Assembly (NCBI GenBank): GCA_049999765.1
Contig: JBNGIQ010007781.1
Span: 1 to 64,000, forward strand
Reading direction: 5' to 3'
DNA: 64,000 nt
DNA from: Phaeoceros laevis
Lineage: Eukaryota > Anthocerotophyta > Anthocerotopsida > Notothyladales
Shown here one piece after another: positions 1-9,500 of this stretch (position 1 is the first letter of the stretch; every line of letters begins with the position of its first letter). The notes below the pieces were generated by a model. The model did no database searches. It was not told the DNA's origin and saw only the letters and a list, made by a program, of their open reading frames with translations. The translations under genes and the position numbers were made by a program.

Positions 1-318
1 TATAAGAGACAGGCTACAAACTCACTGCCCGGTGCATCCATGCCAGGCCGCAAGCCGGCCTGACACCTTAAGGCAAAGTTGCCCAGAAAACTCATTGCCG
101 ATGTCTGTGGCCATGGGAACTCGGTTTTGGGCCCACTTCGGTACTTGCATGCTAGGCCACTAGCCGGCCTGGCTTCCAAGCGTCAACCTGGACCCCAAAA
201 CATCTATCCCGAGTTCGACGGCTTCTTGCCGTGTGGAACTTGGTTTTTTGGGCCCGCTTGGACGAATGCGCCAAGCCGCTGGCCGGCCTGGCCTCAAACT
301 TGGGAACCTTTGGTTGTA
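1..318. repeat. GC-rich terminal subrepeats, left
   Basis: About every 100-130 bp there is a GCCAGGCCGCNNGCCGGCCTGGC-like core (near 42, 150, 270 and again 398). ORFs here are by-products of the GC-rich repeat and I do not treat them as genes. Confidence 0.6.
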
Positions 319-760
319 GGCCCCTTTTCCAGGCCTGGGTCCCAAGCCTATGGTTGCATGAGGGTATGGCTTTTGCGCTGATTTTAGGCCTGCGTGCCAG
401 GCCGCTGGCCGGCATGGTACCCAGGCCCCAAATGTTTGCTAAACCATACCCCGCGGGTCCATGTCAACCGCCTTTCTCTCTCAGCAATACTTTCCAGGGG
501 CCAGAGAGGCCCTTCCCTTATATGCAAGCATTCGTGTATGCATATATATGCATGCATGAACGTATGCATCCATGCATTGCATTCATAAATGCAGATGCTT
601 GCCTCTCCCGGTCACCTCCGGTAACCCTCGTCTATTCTCGAGCCCTAGATCCGAAAGTTAGGTCATTGCGCCGACTTCAGTCACGACATTTCCGCGCGCG
701 GCCTTTTTCGCAAATTTTTTTTCTCACGGTCACGCAGTCATACAGTCATTCTTGCACTCT
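319..760 (+). repeat. Left inverted arm
   Basis: It starts near GGCCCCTTTTCC and ends near the ACAGTCATTCT block. Shared blocks with the right arm include the ATGCATGCATGAACGTATGC tract, the CCCCAAATGTTYGCTAAA block and the CGGAAATGTCGTGA/TCACGACATTTCCG block. The alternating ATGCAT tract at 530-600 is itself partly palindromic. Confidence 0.8.
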
Positions 761-1321
761 CCAAGAGTAGGTGGGAGGTGGGAGTAGGAAAGCTGTTAGA
801 TTTAAAAGTTTGAGTGGAAAGAGAGAACAAGAATTGTGGTTGAGGACTGAAAGGAATATAACTTTCAAAAAAAAGTAAGTATTTTCAAAAGTGACTAGCA
901 GGGCTGTGAGCAAGACAGTGAGTAAGAGTAGTATGAGATAATTTAAGAATTTGGAGTAAGTTCATAAAAGATACAGAAGAAATGGGAGCTAGAGTGAAAG
1001 ATAGCAGAAAAGTTATATGAGTACATTTTTATGGAGAGAATATTTGTGTGAGAAAATGATAAACATAGAGGGAGTGATAATATTGCGTGCGCGTGATAGA
1101 AACATTTTGAGGACAACATGGTCGAGTGCAAAAAGTTGCAGAGGAATTGGCAACAATAAGGATTGTGGGATAAAAGAGAAAAGAGTAAAAAGGAGAAGTT
1201 TGAGAGTAACACAAAAAATTGCAAAAACCCTAGACGGGAAGGGAGAGATGGAATGCTGGGTAGAGAGAGCAAGCACGTCAGATGCAAGCACAAATTCTTG
1301 TGTCGGGTGCGAACCTGGAGC

Positions 1322-1750
1322 ATGACGGCGTTGGAACAGAAGCTAGCAGGGATGGTGCCGGTGTCTAAAGAGTTGCGGCAGGTTGTGCACGAGAGTGTCA
1401 CCTCGTGTTTGAGAAGTGCTCTTCGTAATAGAGGGATCTTATCTTACTGTGTGCCCGGATGTGGTGTATTGCAAGTATAAGCCTGAGTTAGAAGTGGTTG
1501 CAATGTGGCAAGAACATTAAGAACGAGTTGAGAAGGCATGGCGTAAGCTGCAGGGAGAGGAAGACGATCTGGAAGCAATTCAAGTGGCAGGGATGAGTGA
1601 GGTAGAGGTTGAGGGAGGAGTTGGAGAGGAAGTTGCAAATGACAAGCGCCTACAAGAGGGTAGTAGCAAGCTGGACTGTACCGCTTTAGTACAACAAGGC
1701 AGTAATGCTGCAGCACACTATAGACCGGTACAAAATTGCTTGAATTAAGT
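1322..1750 (+). pseudogene. Unrecognised coding remnant inside the inverted-repeat element
   Basis: Starting at the ATG at 1322, one frame reads MTALEQKLAGMVPVSKELRQ and continues to a stop near 1480. A second frame from about 1455 reads CPDVVYCKYKPELEVVAMW and, past a stop at about 1520, continues as an acidic, glutamate-rich stretch to about 1747. The change of frame suggests a broken gene, possibly captured host sequence. I do not recognise the protein. Confidence 0.3.
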
Positions 1751-1771
1751 AGGTAGAAAGACTCTGACCAC

Positions 1772-1865
1772 CCTATAAATGATCCCATATGTTGGGGGTA
1801 CAAGAATAAACCATGGGACCTATAAATGATCCCATATATTGGGGGTAAAGGAATCAACCACGGGA
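1772..1865 (+). repeat. Two-copy 47-bp tandem repeat
   Basis: Two head-to-tail units (1772-1818 and 1819-1865) share CCTATAAATGATCCCATAT followed by a TTGGGGGTA block. The TATAAAT in each unit resembles a TATA box but no downstream gene supports a promoter role. Confidence 0.8.
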
Positions 1866-2142
1866 CACAAAAAATAATAATTTAGAGCAGTGCACAGAAG
1901 TACAAGTGGTGCCGGAACATTTGTCCACCCACACCTACCGGTTTACTGGTGACGGGACAAAAGCGGTACAGTCAAACTTGCCACTACCCAAGAGGGACGA
2001 GACAACGGTGGTGAACGATCATGAGCAAGGACCCAAACGCCTTAAGGAACATGAGCAGAACGAGGAGACGGGGCAGACCAGAGCCAGGTAGTAGAAAGTG
2101 TGAAGGTTCAGGGTCACAGCCCAAATGTTGTGACAAGCACAA

Positions 2143-2574
2143 ATGATTCTGAAGGGTGGAAAGAGCTGCAAATATAGTTTGAGGGCTGTGAAAGGGTTAG
2201 CAAGAGTAGCAACTAGTGGAGCCAGTGAAGTGGGTGGTGGAGATGACACGGTGGGAACAGTCACGAGCCCAGATTGTGATGTTTTGATAGCAAAGAGCTT
2301 AATTGGGGCAATGACAAATGATAAGAATGAAAAGCTGCATGTGATGGGCCAATGGGTGGTGGAGGTGCCAATTAGTGAAGAGAAAAAGGAGGAGACGAAG
2401 GCTAGGTGTAAGCTGTTTGAAGTCACACTGCGTGACAGCAAGCAACAAGTTAAACTGGAGCTGAATGATGCCAAGAAAGGTAAGACTGCAGTTTTGAATG
2501 AGAAAGTGTCCAGAACGAATAAGGAACAACACGCGTTGCAGCTGAAAGTGGATGGCAAAGCTAGAGGCAAATAG
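2143..2574 (+). CDS. Hypothetical lysine/glutamate-rich ORF in the inverted-repeat element
   Basis: This 143-codon ORF is the longest clean frame in the internal region. The C-terminal half is charged, with KEETKARCKLFEV near residue 85 followed by a Lys/Glu/Gln-rich, probably helical segment. It lies upstream of a second ORF of the same character (2739-3167), and the two could be exons or broken parts of one gene. No enzymatic motif or transposase signature is visible. It may simply be a fragment carried by the element. Confidence 0.3.
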   Translation: MILKGGKSCKYSLRAVKGLARVATSGASEVGGGDDTVGTVTSPDCDVLIAKSLIGAMTNDKNEKLHVMGQWVVEVPISEEKKEETKARCKLFEVTLRDSKQQVKLELNDAKKGKTAVLNEKVSRTNKEQHALQLKVDGKARGK

Positions 2575-2738
2575 CCCGGCAGCATCAAGGTTGGAGGCAT
2601 GGAAAGCATGGTAGAAGGGAGGCAAGTAGTTTCGTATTTGCAGGAGAAGAAAAGGGTTCATAAGAGACACCCAGTATAAGAGTTGAAGCAAGGGAAACCC
2701 GGGATAAGGAAGGATAGATTGCACAAGAATTTGGGTAC

Positions 2739-3167
2739 ATGTACAAGTCGTCAGATGGTTTGCTGAATTTTAGAAACCCTGAACGGACGGTTGTGGAAGA
2801 AGTGGCCGATTTACAGCCAAAGAAAATAGCGGTTGTAACCACCAAGGTGGTTAGGGATGAGCGAAAGGTGATATATTTTGAATTTGGAAGTGAGGTGGTA
2901 GGACAGTCTAAACAACAAGTGTGGCAAGCAAGAATTCATGAGTGCAAGTGGGCGGTTGGGGCAGCAGAGTTGGAGGCTGCTCAGATTAGACATGCGCTGA
3001 AGGGGAAATTACAACACATAAAGGTGCTGAAGCAAGATGCAGCTGATGCGAAGGCAAAGTTGGATAACTTGGCAATGCGCACACTATTGAGTAGTAGGGG
3101 GAAGCAGGGTGAGGAGCTGATGCAGTTGATAAGAAGGAGGGCAAACAAGACTTGTTCAGGCAGATAG
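2739..3167 (+). CDS. Hypothetical coiled-coil-like ORF in the inverted-repeat element
   Basis: This 142-codon ORF has a heptad-like region over residues 60-120 (AAELEAAQIRHALKGKLQH, then a run of Lys, Asp and Ala), which suggests a coiled coil. Residues 25-60 contain VVTTKVVRDERKVIYFEFGS. It follows the 2143-2574 ORF on the same strand and ends in a basic tail. I do not recognise a family, so no function is proposed. Base composition (purine-rich plus strand) matches the rest of the internal region rather than the GC-rich ends. Confidence 0.3.
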   Translation: MYKSSDGLLNFRNPERTVVEEVADLQPKKIAVVTTKVVRDERKVIYFEFGSEVVGQSKQQVWQARIHECKWAVGAAELEAAQIRHALKGKLQHIKVLKQDAADAKAKLDNLAMRTLLSSRGKQGEELMQLIRRRANKTCSGR

Positions 3168-4130
3168 CATTGCACTTGGTGAACAAGATGACGAAGGCAA
3201 GGACTTGAAGGTGAAGAACAATGCAAGAAAAAAGGAAGACTCCACTGGTGGAAGAGAATGACGATGATGAGGACACTCAACTGCTGGATCCATGTGTTTT
3301 CGGAAGAGGCAGCAATAGAGATCAAGCCAAAAGTTGCAAAGTTGAAGAATGTAAAGGTGGAGGAGGCCAGTCTAGAAAAATCTGTGGACTGCAAACCCCC
3401 ATACAACCTCCTCAAATATCGTCACATCACATCACATCATATACGAAAGCTTCTGAGAGGCATAAGACTGATTTGAGCCTCCAGGATCCAGCAAATCAGT
3501 GTGACACCAGGGCTAAGGTGAAGCGAGGAAGAGGTCGGAGAAGAGTATAGAGTAATTAGCTCAGAGGTAGATGTTTGAATTGTGTTTATGCAAACAAGAA
3601 TTTGGGCAGCGGAAAGCTCAGTGTAAGAGTGGTGTTGTTTGTGCACAATTTATAAATGTCAAGAGTAAATTATCAATCCGAATCTTTTATGGAAGATAGA
3701 ACAATTGAGTAAAGGTGAATGTCAGATTGAATGAAGAACAAAATTAAGTAGAAAAAGTCATGTGTCAAAGGCTGCAAACAGAGGAAGTAGAAAGACTAGC
3801 AGTTTGAAAAAGTTTCAAGGGTAGAGTGTTTGTAAAGAAAAGAAAAAGGAGAGTGTTAGCAAACACAAAGCACAATAACCAACGATTAGTAAGTGCTGAT
3901 CAAAGTAGACATGCATGGAGTCGAGTGAGGAATGTATAAGGTCATGAAGGTGGTTGTGATTTTTAAAGTTATGCAGTCATGAAGAGTTGTGTGAAGTATG
4001 GTCTATTATAGTACATTTGAACATAACATTCAGAAGTCAGATAAAAAATGAGGAAGCAACACATGGTTGAAGAGTCGAGTGTAATAGGAATAAGAACAAG
4101 GAGACAGAGTTAGCAAGATAGGGGGAGAGC

Positions 4131-4576
4131 TAGAATGACTGCGGACTGCGTGATTGCGCGACCGCGGGAAAAAAAAAAGTCCGGAAAAAGGCCGCACGCG
4201 GAAATGTCGTGACAAAAGTCGGCGCGACGACTTAATTTTTAGATTTTGGGTTTGAGAATACACGAGGGTTACCGGAGGCGACCGGGAGCTGAAAGCATTT
4301 GCATGTATGGATGCAATGCATGGATGCATACGTTCATGCATGCAAATATATGCATACATGAATGGTTGCATATAAGAGAAGGTCCTCTCTGGCCCCGGGA
4401 AAGTATTGCAGGGAGAGGAGGCAGTTGACACGGACCCACGAGGTATGGCTTTAGCGAACATTTGGGGCCTGGGTACCAGGCTGCCTAGCGGCCTGGCACG
4501 CGGGCCCATAATTCAGAGCCAAACCCACACCCTGTGGGCGGCCAGAGGCATGAGACCCAGGCGTGGAAAAGGGGCC
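4131..4576 (-). repeat. Right inverted arm
   Basis: This is the reverse complement of 319-760, collinear over the whole arm, with substitutions and small indels. The divergence between arms suggests an old insertion. Confidence 0.8.
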
Positions 4577-4755
4577 GAGCTGGTCTCAAAAACCATAGGC
4601 TGGATCTGATGTCCCAGGCCGGCGGCCGGCCTGCCAACGGAGCGTCGAGATGGTCCCAAAAACCCTGGGCTGGGTGCGATGTTTCAAGCCAGCGGCCGGC
4701 CTGACAACGGGAGCGTTGAGCTGGTCCCAAAAACCCTTGGCTGGATTCGATGTCC
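4577..4755. repeat. GC-rich terminal subrepeats, right
   Basis: Two to three units of about 70-75 bp share GGTCCCAAAAACCCTKGGCT and a GCGGCCGGCCTGMCAACG core. They form the outer part of the inverted-repeat element and run directly into the chromodomain exon. Confidence 0.6.
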
Positions 4756-4759
4756 CACA

Positions 4760-5049
4760 GCCGTCAAACCCTGCCCACTTAATCCTGTATTGCAGGTGGA
4801 TGCCGTGTGTGTCAACTTTGAGTCTTTTGTTGAGTATGGCCTCCACCTCAAACTCCTGGGACGAATTTTCAACACAAGCTCATTCAGAAATCTTGCTGCG
4901 AGGGCAAAAGGTTAAAATACAAAAGTTTCGTGCAAACAAGGGCGCTCTACCTCAACTGGGTCTGCAGACTTTGTCTCCGAAGGCTCTCCATCTGTAGACC
5001 GCCTTCTCTTACTGCACATGACCGATGGAGAAGTCTTCCTTCGCTCCAT
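4760..5049 (-). CDS. Chromodomain protein, N-terminal fragment (two putative exons)
   Basis: On the minus strand an ATG at 5049 opens a basic leader (MERRKTSPSVMCSKRRRST). Exon 1 probably ends at 4951 before GTAGAG. A 95-bp intron would end at an AG before 4855, and exon 2 then continues in frame as EFEVEAILNKRLKV and later LQYRIKWAGFD. This is the beta-strand core of a chromodomain, including the aromatic FEVEAIL and KWAGF positions that read methyl-lysine in this family. The frame runs into the inverted-repeat subrepeats at about 4760, so the rest of the domain and gene is missing or displaced. It could be a host gene cut by the element, a gene fragment carried by it, or the integrase chromodomain of a chromovirus. 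The basic leader and intron favour a host gene. Confidence 0.5.
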
Positions 5050-5570
5050 CGCAGCTTCGAATACCAGGGAGAGTGAGACACAGTAGCTTGGGCTATGTCA
5101 AATTAGGCCTGCCCGGGAGCTGCTGTTTTGAAATACTCGCCTCTCTCTCCAGTCTCCCTCTTCCATCGGTATCAAAGTTCAAAAATCGAAATGAGGTGGG
5201 ACCCTCAAACCGGCGCAAAAATGCCGGTAAAGATTCCGGCGTTATGTTCAGGCATCATTGTGATACATGGCTTTACAACACCTACTATGTCCCACTTAGC
5301 ACTACACGCTGGCGCATAACGTGGCTCCTAGGCGACCTGGGGCAATGTGTTTTTCGTGGGGCATATGAGCTGGACACTGTGGTCCGTTTGCCCCATCCAA
5401 AAGGCTCAAACAGTGGAATCTTCTGATGAGTGTAGGGGTTAGTGTTACGAGAAGTGCTCCCAGCCTCCCTCTTCCTACCCTTCTGGTCTCCTGAGTTAGC
5501 GCGAGTGGCGGGACACCAGGGAGGGCTGGACGGATTATCCTTGGGATCCGCAAAGCGGCAATCTGATCTG
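5050..5570. other. Upstream region of the chromodomain fragment, no gene seen
   Basis: If the chromodomain ATG at 5049 is real, this stretch would hold its 5' leader and promoter on the minus strand. I see no clear TATA box and no convincing coding frame. Confidence 0.4.
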
Positions 5571-5589
5571 TAGTCTAATGCAGGGCAAC

Positions 5590-5735
5590 TTGGAGAACTG
5601 GCTTGGTGGTGTCAGCTGAAGGAGGGGCGCATCTAAAGGAGAGGCGCAACTCAAGCTCAGCTAAAGGAGGGGCGCATCTCAAACTCAATTGAAGGAGGGG
5701 CGCCACAGCCTGCCCTCTGCCTGCCACAGCCTACC
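5590..5735 (+). repeat. Short tandem repeat with GGAGGGGCGC core
   Basis: Three imperfect copies of an approximately 30-bp unit with AAAGGAGGGGCGC followed by ATCTCAAACTCA-like sequence, leading into the palindromic minisatellite. Confidence 0.6.
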
Positions 5736-6000
5736 CTCAGAGTCGGTTGGAGAATCCAACCGTGGTTTGGTTGGACACTCCAACCGCGGTTGGAGAATCC
5801 AATCGTGGTTGGGTTGGAGACTCCAACCGTGGTTTGGAGTCTCCAACCCGACCGTGGTTGGGGACTCCAACCGCGGTTGGATTCTTTGGAGAATCCAACC
5901 GTGGTTTGGTTGGACACTCCAACGGTGGTGGGAGTTTCCAACCGTGGTTGGGTTTGAGACTCCAACCGTGGGTGGGTTGGAGTCTCAGATGGAGACTCCA
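5735..6000. repeat. Palindromic minisatellite
   Basis: About ten imperfect units alternate CCAACCGYGGTTGG and TTGGAGACTCCAAC. Both cores are self-complementary, so single strands could fold into serial hairpins. The ORFs reading Gly-Val-Ser-Asn-style repeats on both strands are consequences of the array and not proteins. Confidence 0.9.
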
Positions 6001-6479
6001 ACACTAGTTTCCAGTCTACAACTATTGTGCTTTGAGTCTCCCTAAACTCATTACACAAGGCAAAAGTAGCCTCCTAGGACTGGGTCTGAATGGAGTTCGA
6101 GTTCGTGGAGTTAGGGTTCATTAGAGTTGGAGTCCAAGAAGATGGAGTTCATTAGAGTCCATATGGAGTTGGAGTTCCTTGGAGTTCATGGAGTTCATTT
6201 GAGGCTTGAAAGGAGTACGACTTTAAATTGTTGAATGGTTGTTTGAAGCCCCATTTTTGAGTGAGCCTGGAATCTGATTAGAATGAGAGAAACAATGAAG
6301 TTTTAAACTTCAAAGTTTCAATGTTGTTTGTGTACTAGTAATAGTATCCATTGTATGCTATTGTAGCTTTAATATGGAATAAAATTGTCGATGTTGTGTG
6401 GTTGTTTGAAAGGTCTTAGTTCTTTTAATGATAGGTCCTCCAAGTTACAGCCACTTCCTATACACTGACTATTCTACCG
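6001..6479. other. Intergenic region with GGAGTTC-rich imperfect repeats
   Basis: From 6090 to 6200 the heptamer GGAGTTC and variants recur about every 10-20 bp. The remainder (6200-6480) is AT-rich without a recognisable gene. Confidence 0.5.
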
Positions 6480-7553
6480 TTGGTCTTGCGATTTGGCGAG
6501 TAAACTACTGGAGACCCCTCATGGGAATGTGTATGTCATGGTCATGGTGGAGCATTTCTCTAAATGGGTAGAATTTGTTGCCTTGCGTGACAAGTCGTCA
6601 TATAGTACAAGTCAAGCCTTCCTGAACCAGGTGCTTACCAGGTTTGGTGCATGTGCGGAATGTCTTACAGACCAAGGAATTGAGTTTGGGGGTGAGTTTC
6701 AAGAGTTATTGGATCAGGCGCTCATTGACCACCGTCGGACTTCAAAGGATCACCCTCAGGCCGATGGTTTGGCCGAGAGAATGGTTCAGACCATTAAGCC
6801 ATAGCTACGCAAATTTTGCTTGTCCCACAATCAGGAGGACTAGGATCTAGCCCTCCCATATTTGGCCACATGTGGGATGCCGAATGTTTCGGCATGCCTC
6901 TCTTGGGGGTTTCCCCTTATTTCTTGCTGTTTCGTAGGCATTTGTTGCCACCCTCTAGCATTTCGAAATAGTTGGAGCAGGTTGTTGATTTGGATAGTCC
7001 AACTACTTGGGCTCGTGTGATTTCGGAGCAGGCGGTGTTTTTTAAAAGAGCCGTGCCCATGGCGATGGACAATTTGCGCATTGCGCAGCATAGGGACGCT
7101 CTCCACTATGCGTACACCAGGGGAGGCTCGTATCGACCCAAGGTCCACAAGTTTAACGTCGGAGGCTTTGTATATGTGCAGCAGCAAGTGTCAGACACTT
7201 TAGGGACCTCCAACAACCGAGTCATTCTGAGGGTGCAGAGCATCAAGCCCACGGGCATTTTGATCCTACAAGGTAAGGACGGGCGCACAATTTCCCAGCA
7301 TCCTAAGAATTGTGCTCCCTGTCATTTACCGAACCTGGACACCACACTGGTTACTGCCAACTGGATTCCACCGGTGGATCATCCATGTCAAGTTTGCCAT
7401 CAAATTGACGACCCGGACCAATTGCTTCTATGCGACAACTACAACAAAAGTTACTATTTGTTTTGTTTGCAGCCTGAGCTTTTAGCAATCCCCGTATCTT
7501 TGTGGTTTTTTCCACCTTATGTTCGCTTTCTATCAACCAATACCTCGACTTAG
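6480..7553 (+). pseudogene. Ty3/gypsy integrase remnant with C-terminal PHD-type zinc finger
   Basis: One frame from about 6493 encodes an rve integrase core: EHFSKWVEF (the first catalytic Asp is Glu here), then CLTDQGIEF (second Asp) and HPQADGLAERM (catalytic Glu). Stops follow at 6804 and 6840, and a frame change precedes the 6972-7553 segment with the usual FNVGGFVYVQQQVSDTLG integrase tail. The tail then reads WIPPVDHPCQVCHQIDD and LLLCDNYNKSYYLFCLQPEL, ending WFFPPY. This is the C4HC3 spacing of a PHD finger in which four ligands are lost (Tyr, Tyr, Phe and Tyr instead of Cys, His, Cys and Cys). Where chromoviruses carry a chromodomain, this element carried a PHD finger. No reverse transcriptase is left upstream. 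Confidence 0.8.
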
Positions 7554-7562
7554 TGTCTCATT

Positions 7563-7580
7563 GGTGGGGGAGGGGGGGGA
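7563..7580 (+). other. Candidate polypurine tract of the gypsy remnant
   Basis: A G-rich purine run (GGTGGGGGAGGGGGGGG) sits 10 bp after the pol stop and directly before a TGAGAGG start that is repeated downstream. This is the usual place for second-strand priming in LTR retrotransposons. Confidence 0.5.
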
Positions 7581-7581
7581 A

Positions 7582-7770
7582 TGAGAGGTTGCTTTTCTTT
7601 TTCGTTTTTAGATTAGTTTGATTTCCAGGTCAAGGGAGCGACAACCTGTTGATCAGGTGGCCTGCTTCCTTGGCTGAGTTTTCATATCACTACTTCAAGC
7701 TTGTTTGAGTTTAGGATATCATTCCGACATCTAAAGCACCGACATGGTCCAGCACGACGGCTGTCACACT
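7582..7770 (+). repeat. Direct repeat copy 1 (possible 3' LTR start)
   Basis: It begins TGAGAGGTTGCTTTTC directly after the polypurine tract and matches 8302-8490 at about 85-90% by eye. Sequence from 7771 to 8301 has no clear gene and may be the rest of an LTR, but I could not place an LTR end. Confidence 0.6.
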
Positions 7771-8301
7771 ACATTCATATGTGACCTGGGTTATGCTGAC
7801 CATGCATAGGGCAAGTAGGTTAGGCTTGATAACCAGGGTCAATAGTTTATTACCTTACTACACACGTGGTGACATGTGGTAATTAGATAGTTTAAGTTCT
7901 TTTTATTGTCGCTCTTTATGAGCGCAAGTCAGGATAGCTACCACGCGGTCCACTCCCAACCGCGATTCCGGCTTACCCTAGCTGATTGTCAACCTTGCAT
8001 TGTGTGTATGGTGGTCGGCCCAACTGAGGTGACGTCGTTGGCTACCAGGAGAGAGGAGGCAGGGAGCTTTAGCCGCGGTCTACCGTTTAGGGCCACAGTC
8101 TTTGCAAGTTCTCCGCATGTAGAAGGCCATGCGCCAGCAGTTGTTTCCGCATTGCTTTATGCAAATCTAATCGGATCTTGCTTTGATGCTTGCGCGCATG
8201 GTTGATTGAGGACGAAGCTAGTCTCACGGCATGATCGCGTGCTTTCACGCATTCGCGTGTGATTTGAAACGATTTGTTTCATGATTCATTCAGCAACTTT
8301 A

Positions 8302-8490
8302 ATGAAAGGTTGCTTTTCTTTTTCGTTTTTCGATTAGTTTGATTTTCAGGTCAAGGGAGCGGCAACCTGTTGATCAAGTGGCCTGCTCCCTTGGCTGGGT
8401 TTTCAAACCACTACTTCAAGCTTGTTTGAGTTCAGGGTATCATGCTGACATCTCAAGCACCGACATGGTCCAGTACGACAGGCAGCATGG
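8302..8490 (+). repeat. Direct repeat copy 2
   Basis: It starts TGAAAGGTTGCTTTTC and includes the shared blocks CAAGGGAGCGRCAACCTGTT and CACCGACATGGTCCAG. The similarity stops at about 8490, so this copy is truncated or the duplication covers only 190 bp. Confidence 0.7.
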
Positions 8491-8564
8491 TGGATCCTCA
8501 GGATCATTTCAGTATAACTGTCTCAAAATGATGTGGTGTCATGAAATGCATTAATTGCAGGGTA

Positions 8565-8835
8565 CAACTGACTAGGCCATTGTGAAATGAGCTTGCAGCA
8601 ATTTGATGAGTTGCAGCAAGCAGACGTTGAATCAGATGCCGTAACATTTGCTGCCATGCTATCTGCGTGCAATCATAAAGGCTTAGTAGATAGAGGCTTG
8701 AAGTATTTCCAGTTGATGAGACATGACTCCCACTACTCAGCACTATGTCTGCATGCTCGACCTAGGCATCCTTTGTCAAGCAGGTCTTTTGACAAACGAC
8801 GGAGAGCTACTAAAGGCATTTTTGCCTTCTAGAGG
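8565..8835 (+). pseudogene. PPR protein gene fragment
   Basis: The frame reads FDELQQADVESDAVTFAAML followed by SACNHKGLVDRGLKYFQLM, a plant PPR motif pair of the L/S type. After a frameshift near 8730 the other frame gives QHYVCMLDLGILCQAGLL, which matches the conserved post-PPR E-domain region (HYxCMVDLLGRAGxL). In the family such proteins bind organellar RNA. Here only about 90 codons remain, with a frameshift and no start, so it is a decayed fragment. Confidence 0.8.
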
Positions 8836-8839
8836 ACAA

Positions 8840-9304
8840 AGCTTAACAAAATGAACTCCGAATGCAGGCCATGAGTTTGTACAGACATGCATATCGTGCG
8901 ACTATGCGTACGTAGTTTGGGTGGCGCTTATGCGAGCGCCAGTGAAAAAAAAACCTCTGAGGCTGCCGGGTTGTTCTTAGCAGGACATTGTAGTTGGGCA
9001 CCGCTTTCATTGTTGAACTCTATGCTTAAAGTCAAGCTGACGGATTTGTTTCTTGACTCCGCTTTAGAATGTGAATGTTGCACAACCAATTTGAGCCAAC
9101 CGGAAATCCTTTGAAATCGATAGCAGCTGCACTTGATAAAACGATCATAGAACCATTCGACTATGACACCCCACCCTAGTTAGCCTGGTGCGAGTTCAGC
9201 TAACCAAAGGCTAGACCATTTGTCCGCCTACTAGTACTCAGTTAAGCACTACAACTTTCTCAATATAAAAGAATACTTTCCACTAAAAATATTTAAAGAT
9301 TTTT
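8840..9304. other. No recognisable gene
   Basis: I find short ORFs only and no motif. AT content rises towards 9300, where an A/T run marks the end of the next repeat. Confidence 0.4.
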
Positions 9305-9500
9305 TTAGGGGAGCTCATGCTCAACATTCGACATAGCATTGAAGTCCTTTTCATATATGCCACTATCAACACCCCCACTAGCATTGGGCCATGAAACAGG
9401 GTGGGCTAGTTGCACACCAGCCTAACCCTGGAATCCCCGGGCACGAGGTCCCATGCAACCCGAGGGTTGGACCCAGTGATAGAAGAGTAGAAGCAAGGAA
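9305..9500 (-). repeat. Dispersed repeat copy A (SINE-like, A-tailed on minus strand)
   Basis: It shares GGGAGCTCATGCT, an ATATGCCRCTA block and CCCTGGAA...GGGCACGAGGTCCCA with 15793-15990 in the same order. Both copies follow a T-run on the plus strand, which would be an A-tail read on the minus strand. Family unknown. Confidence 0.6.

Larger units (their letters stand above)
1..4755. mobile_element. Long inverted-repeat (foldback or MULE-like) element
   Basis: Two arms of about 445 bp (319-760 and 4131-4576) are reverse complements of each other with moderate divergence. Outside them lie GC-rich subrepeats built around GGCCGGCCTGGC-like cores on both flanks (1-318 and 4577-4755). The 3.4 kb between the arms holds purine-rich sequence with coding remnants but no transposase I recognise. 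Long inverted repeats made of subrepeats are typical of foldback elements and some Mutator-like elements. The left end may lie outside the window and I found no target-site duplication, so the family is open. The right end abuts the chromodomain exon at 4760. Confidence 0.6.

Noticed and set aside
231-770. A 179-codon ORF at the left end
   Set aside because: It lies wholly within the inverted arm and GC-rich subrepeats; the other arm has different breaks and the protein has no motif.
4760-5049. Chromodomain as the tail of the gypsy integrase at 6480-7553
   Set aside because: It lies on the opposite strand, with its own start and candidate intron, and that integrase ends in a PHD-like finger instead.
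5735-6000. CRISPR-like regular array
   Set aside because: Units are contiguous and palindromic without unique spacers, the genome is eukaryotic, and no cas genes exist. It is a minisatellite.
5657-6058. Repetitive protein ORFs on both strands
   Set aside because: They are translations of the palindromic minisatellite.
7582-8490. A confident pair of gypsy LTRs
   Set aside because: The similarity covers only about 190 bp, no internal region lies between, and no target duplication or CA end could be fixed.
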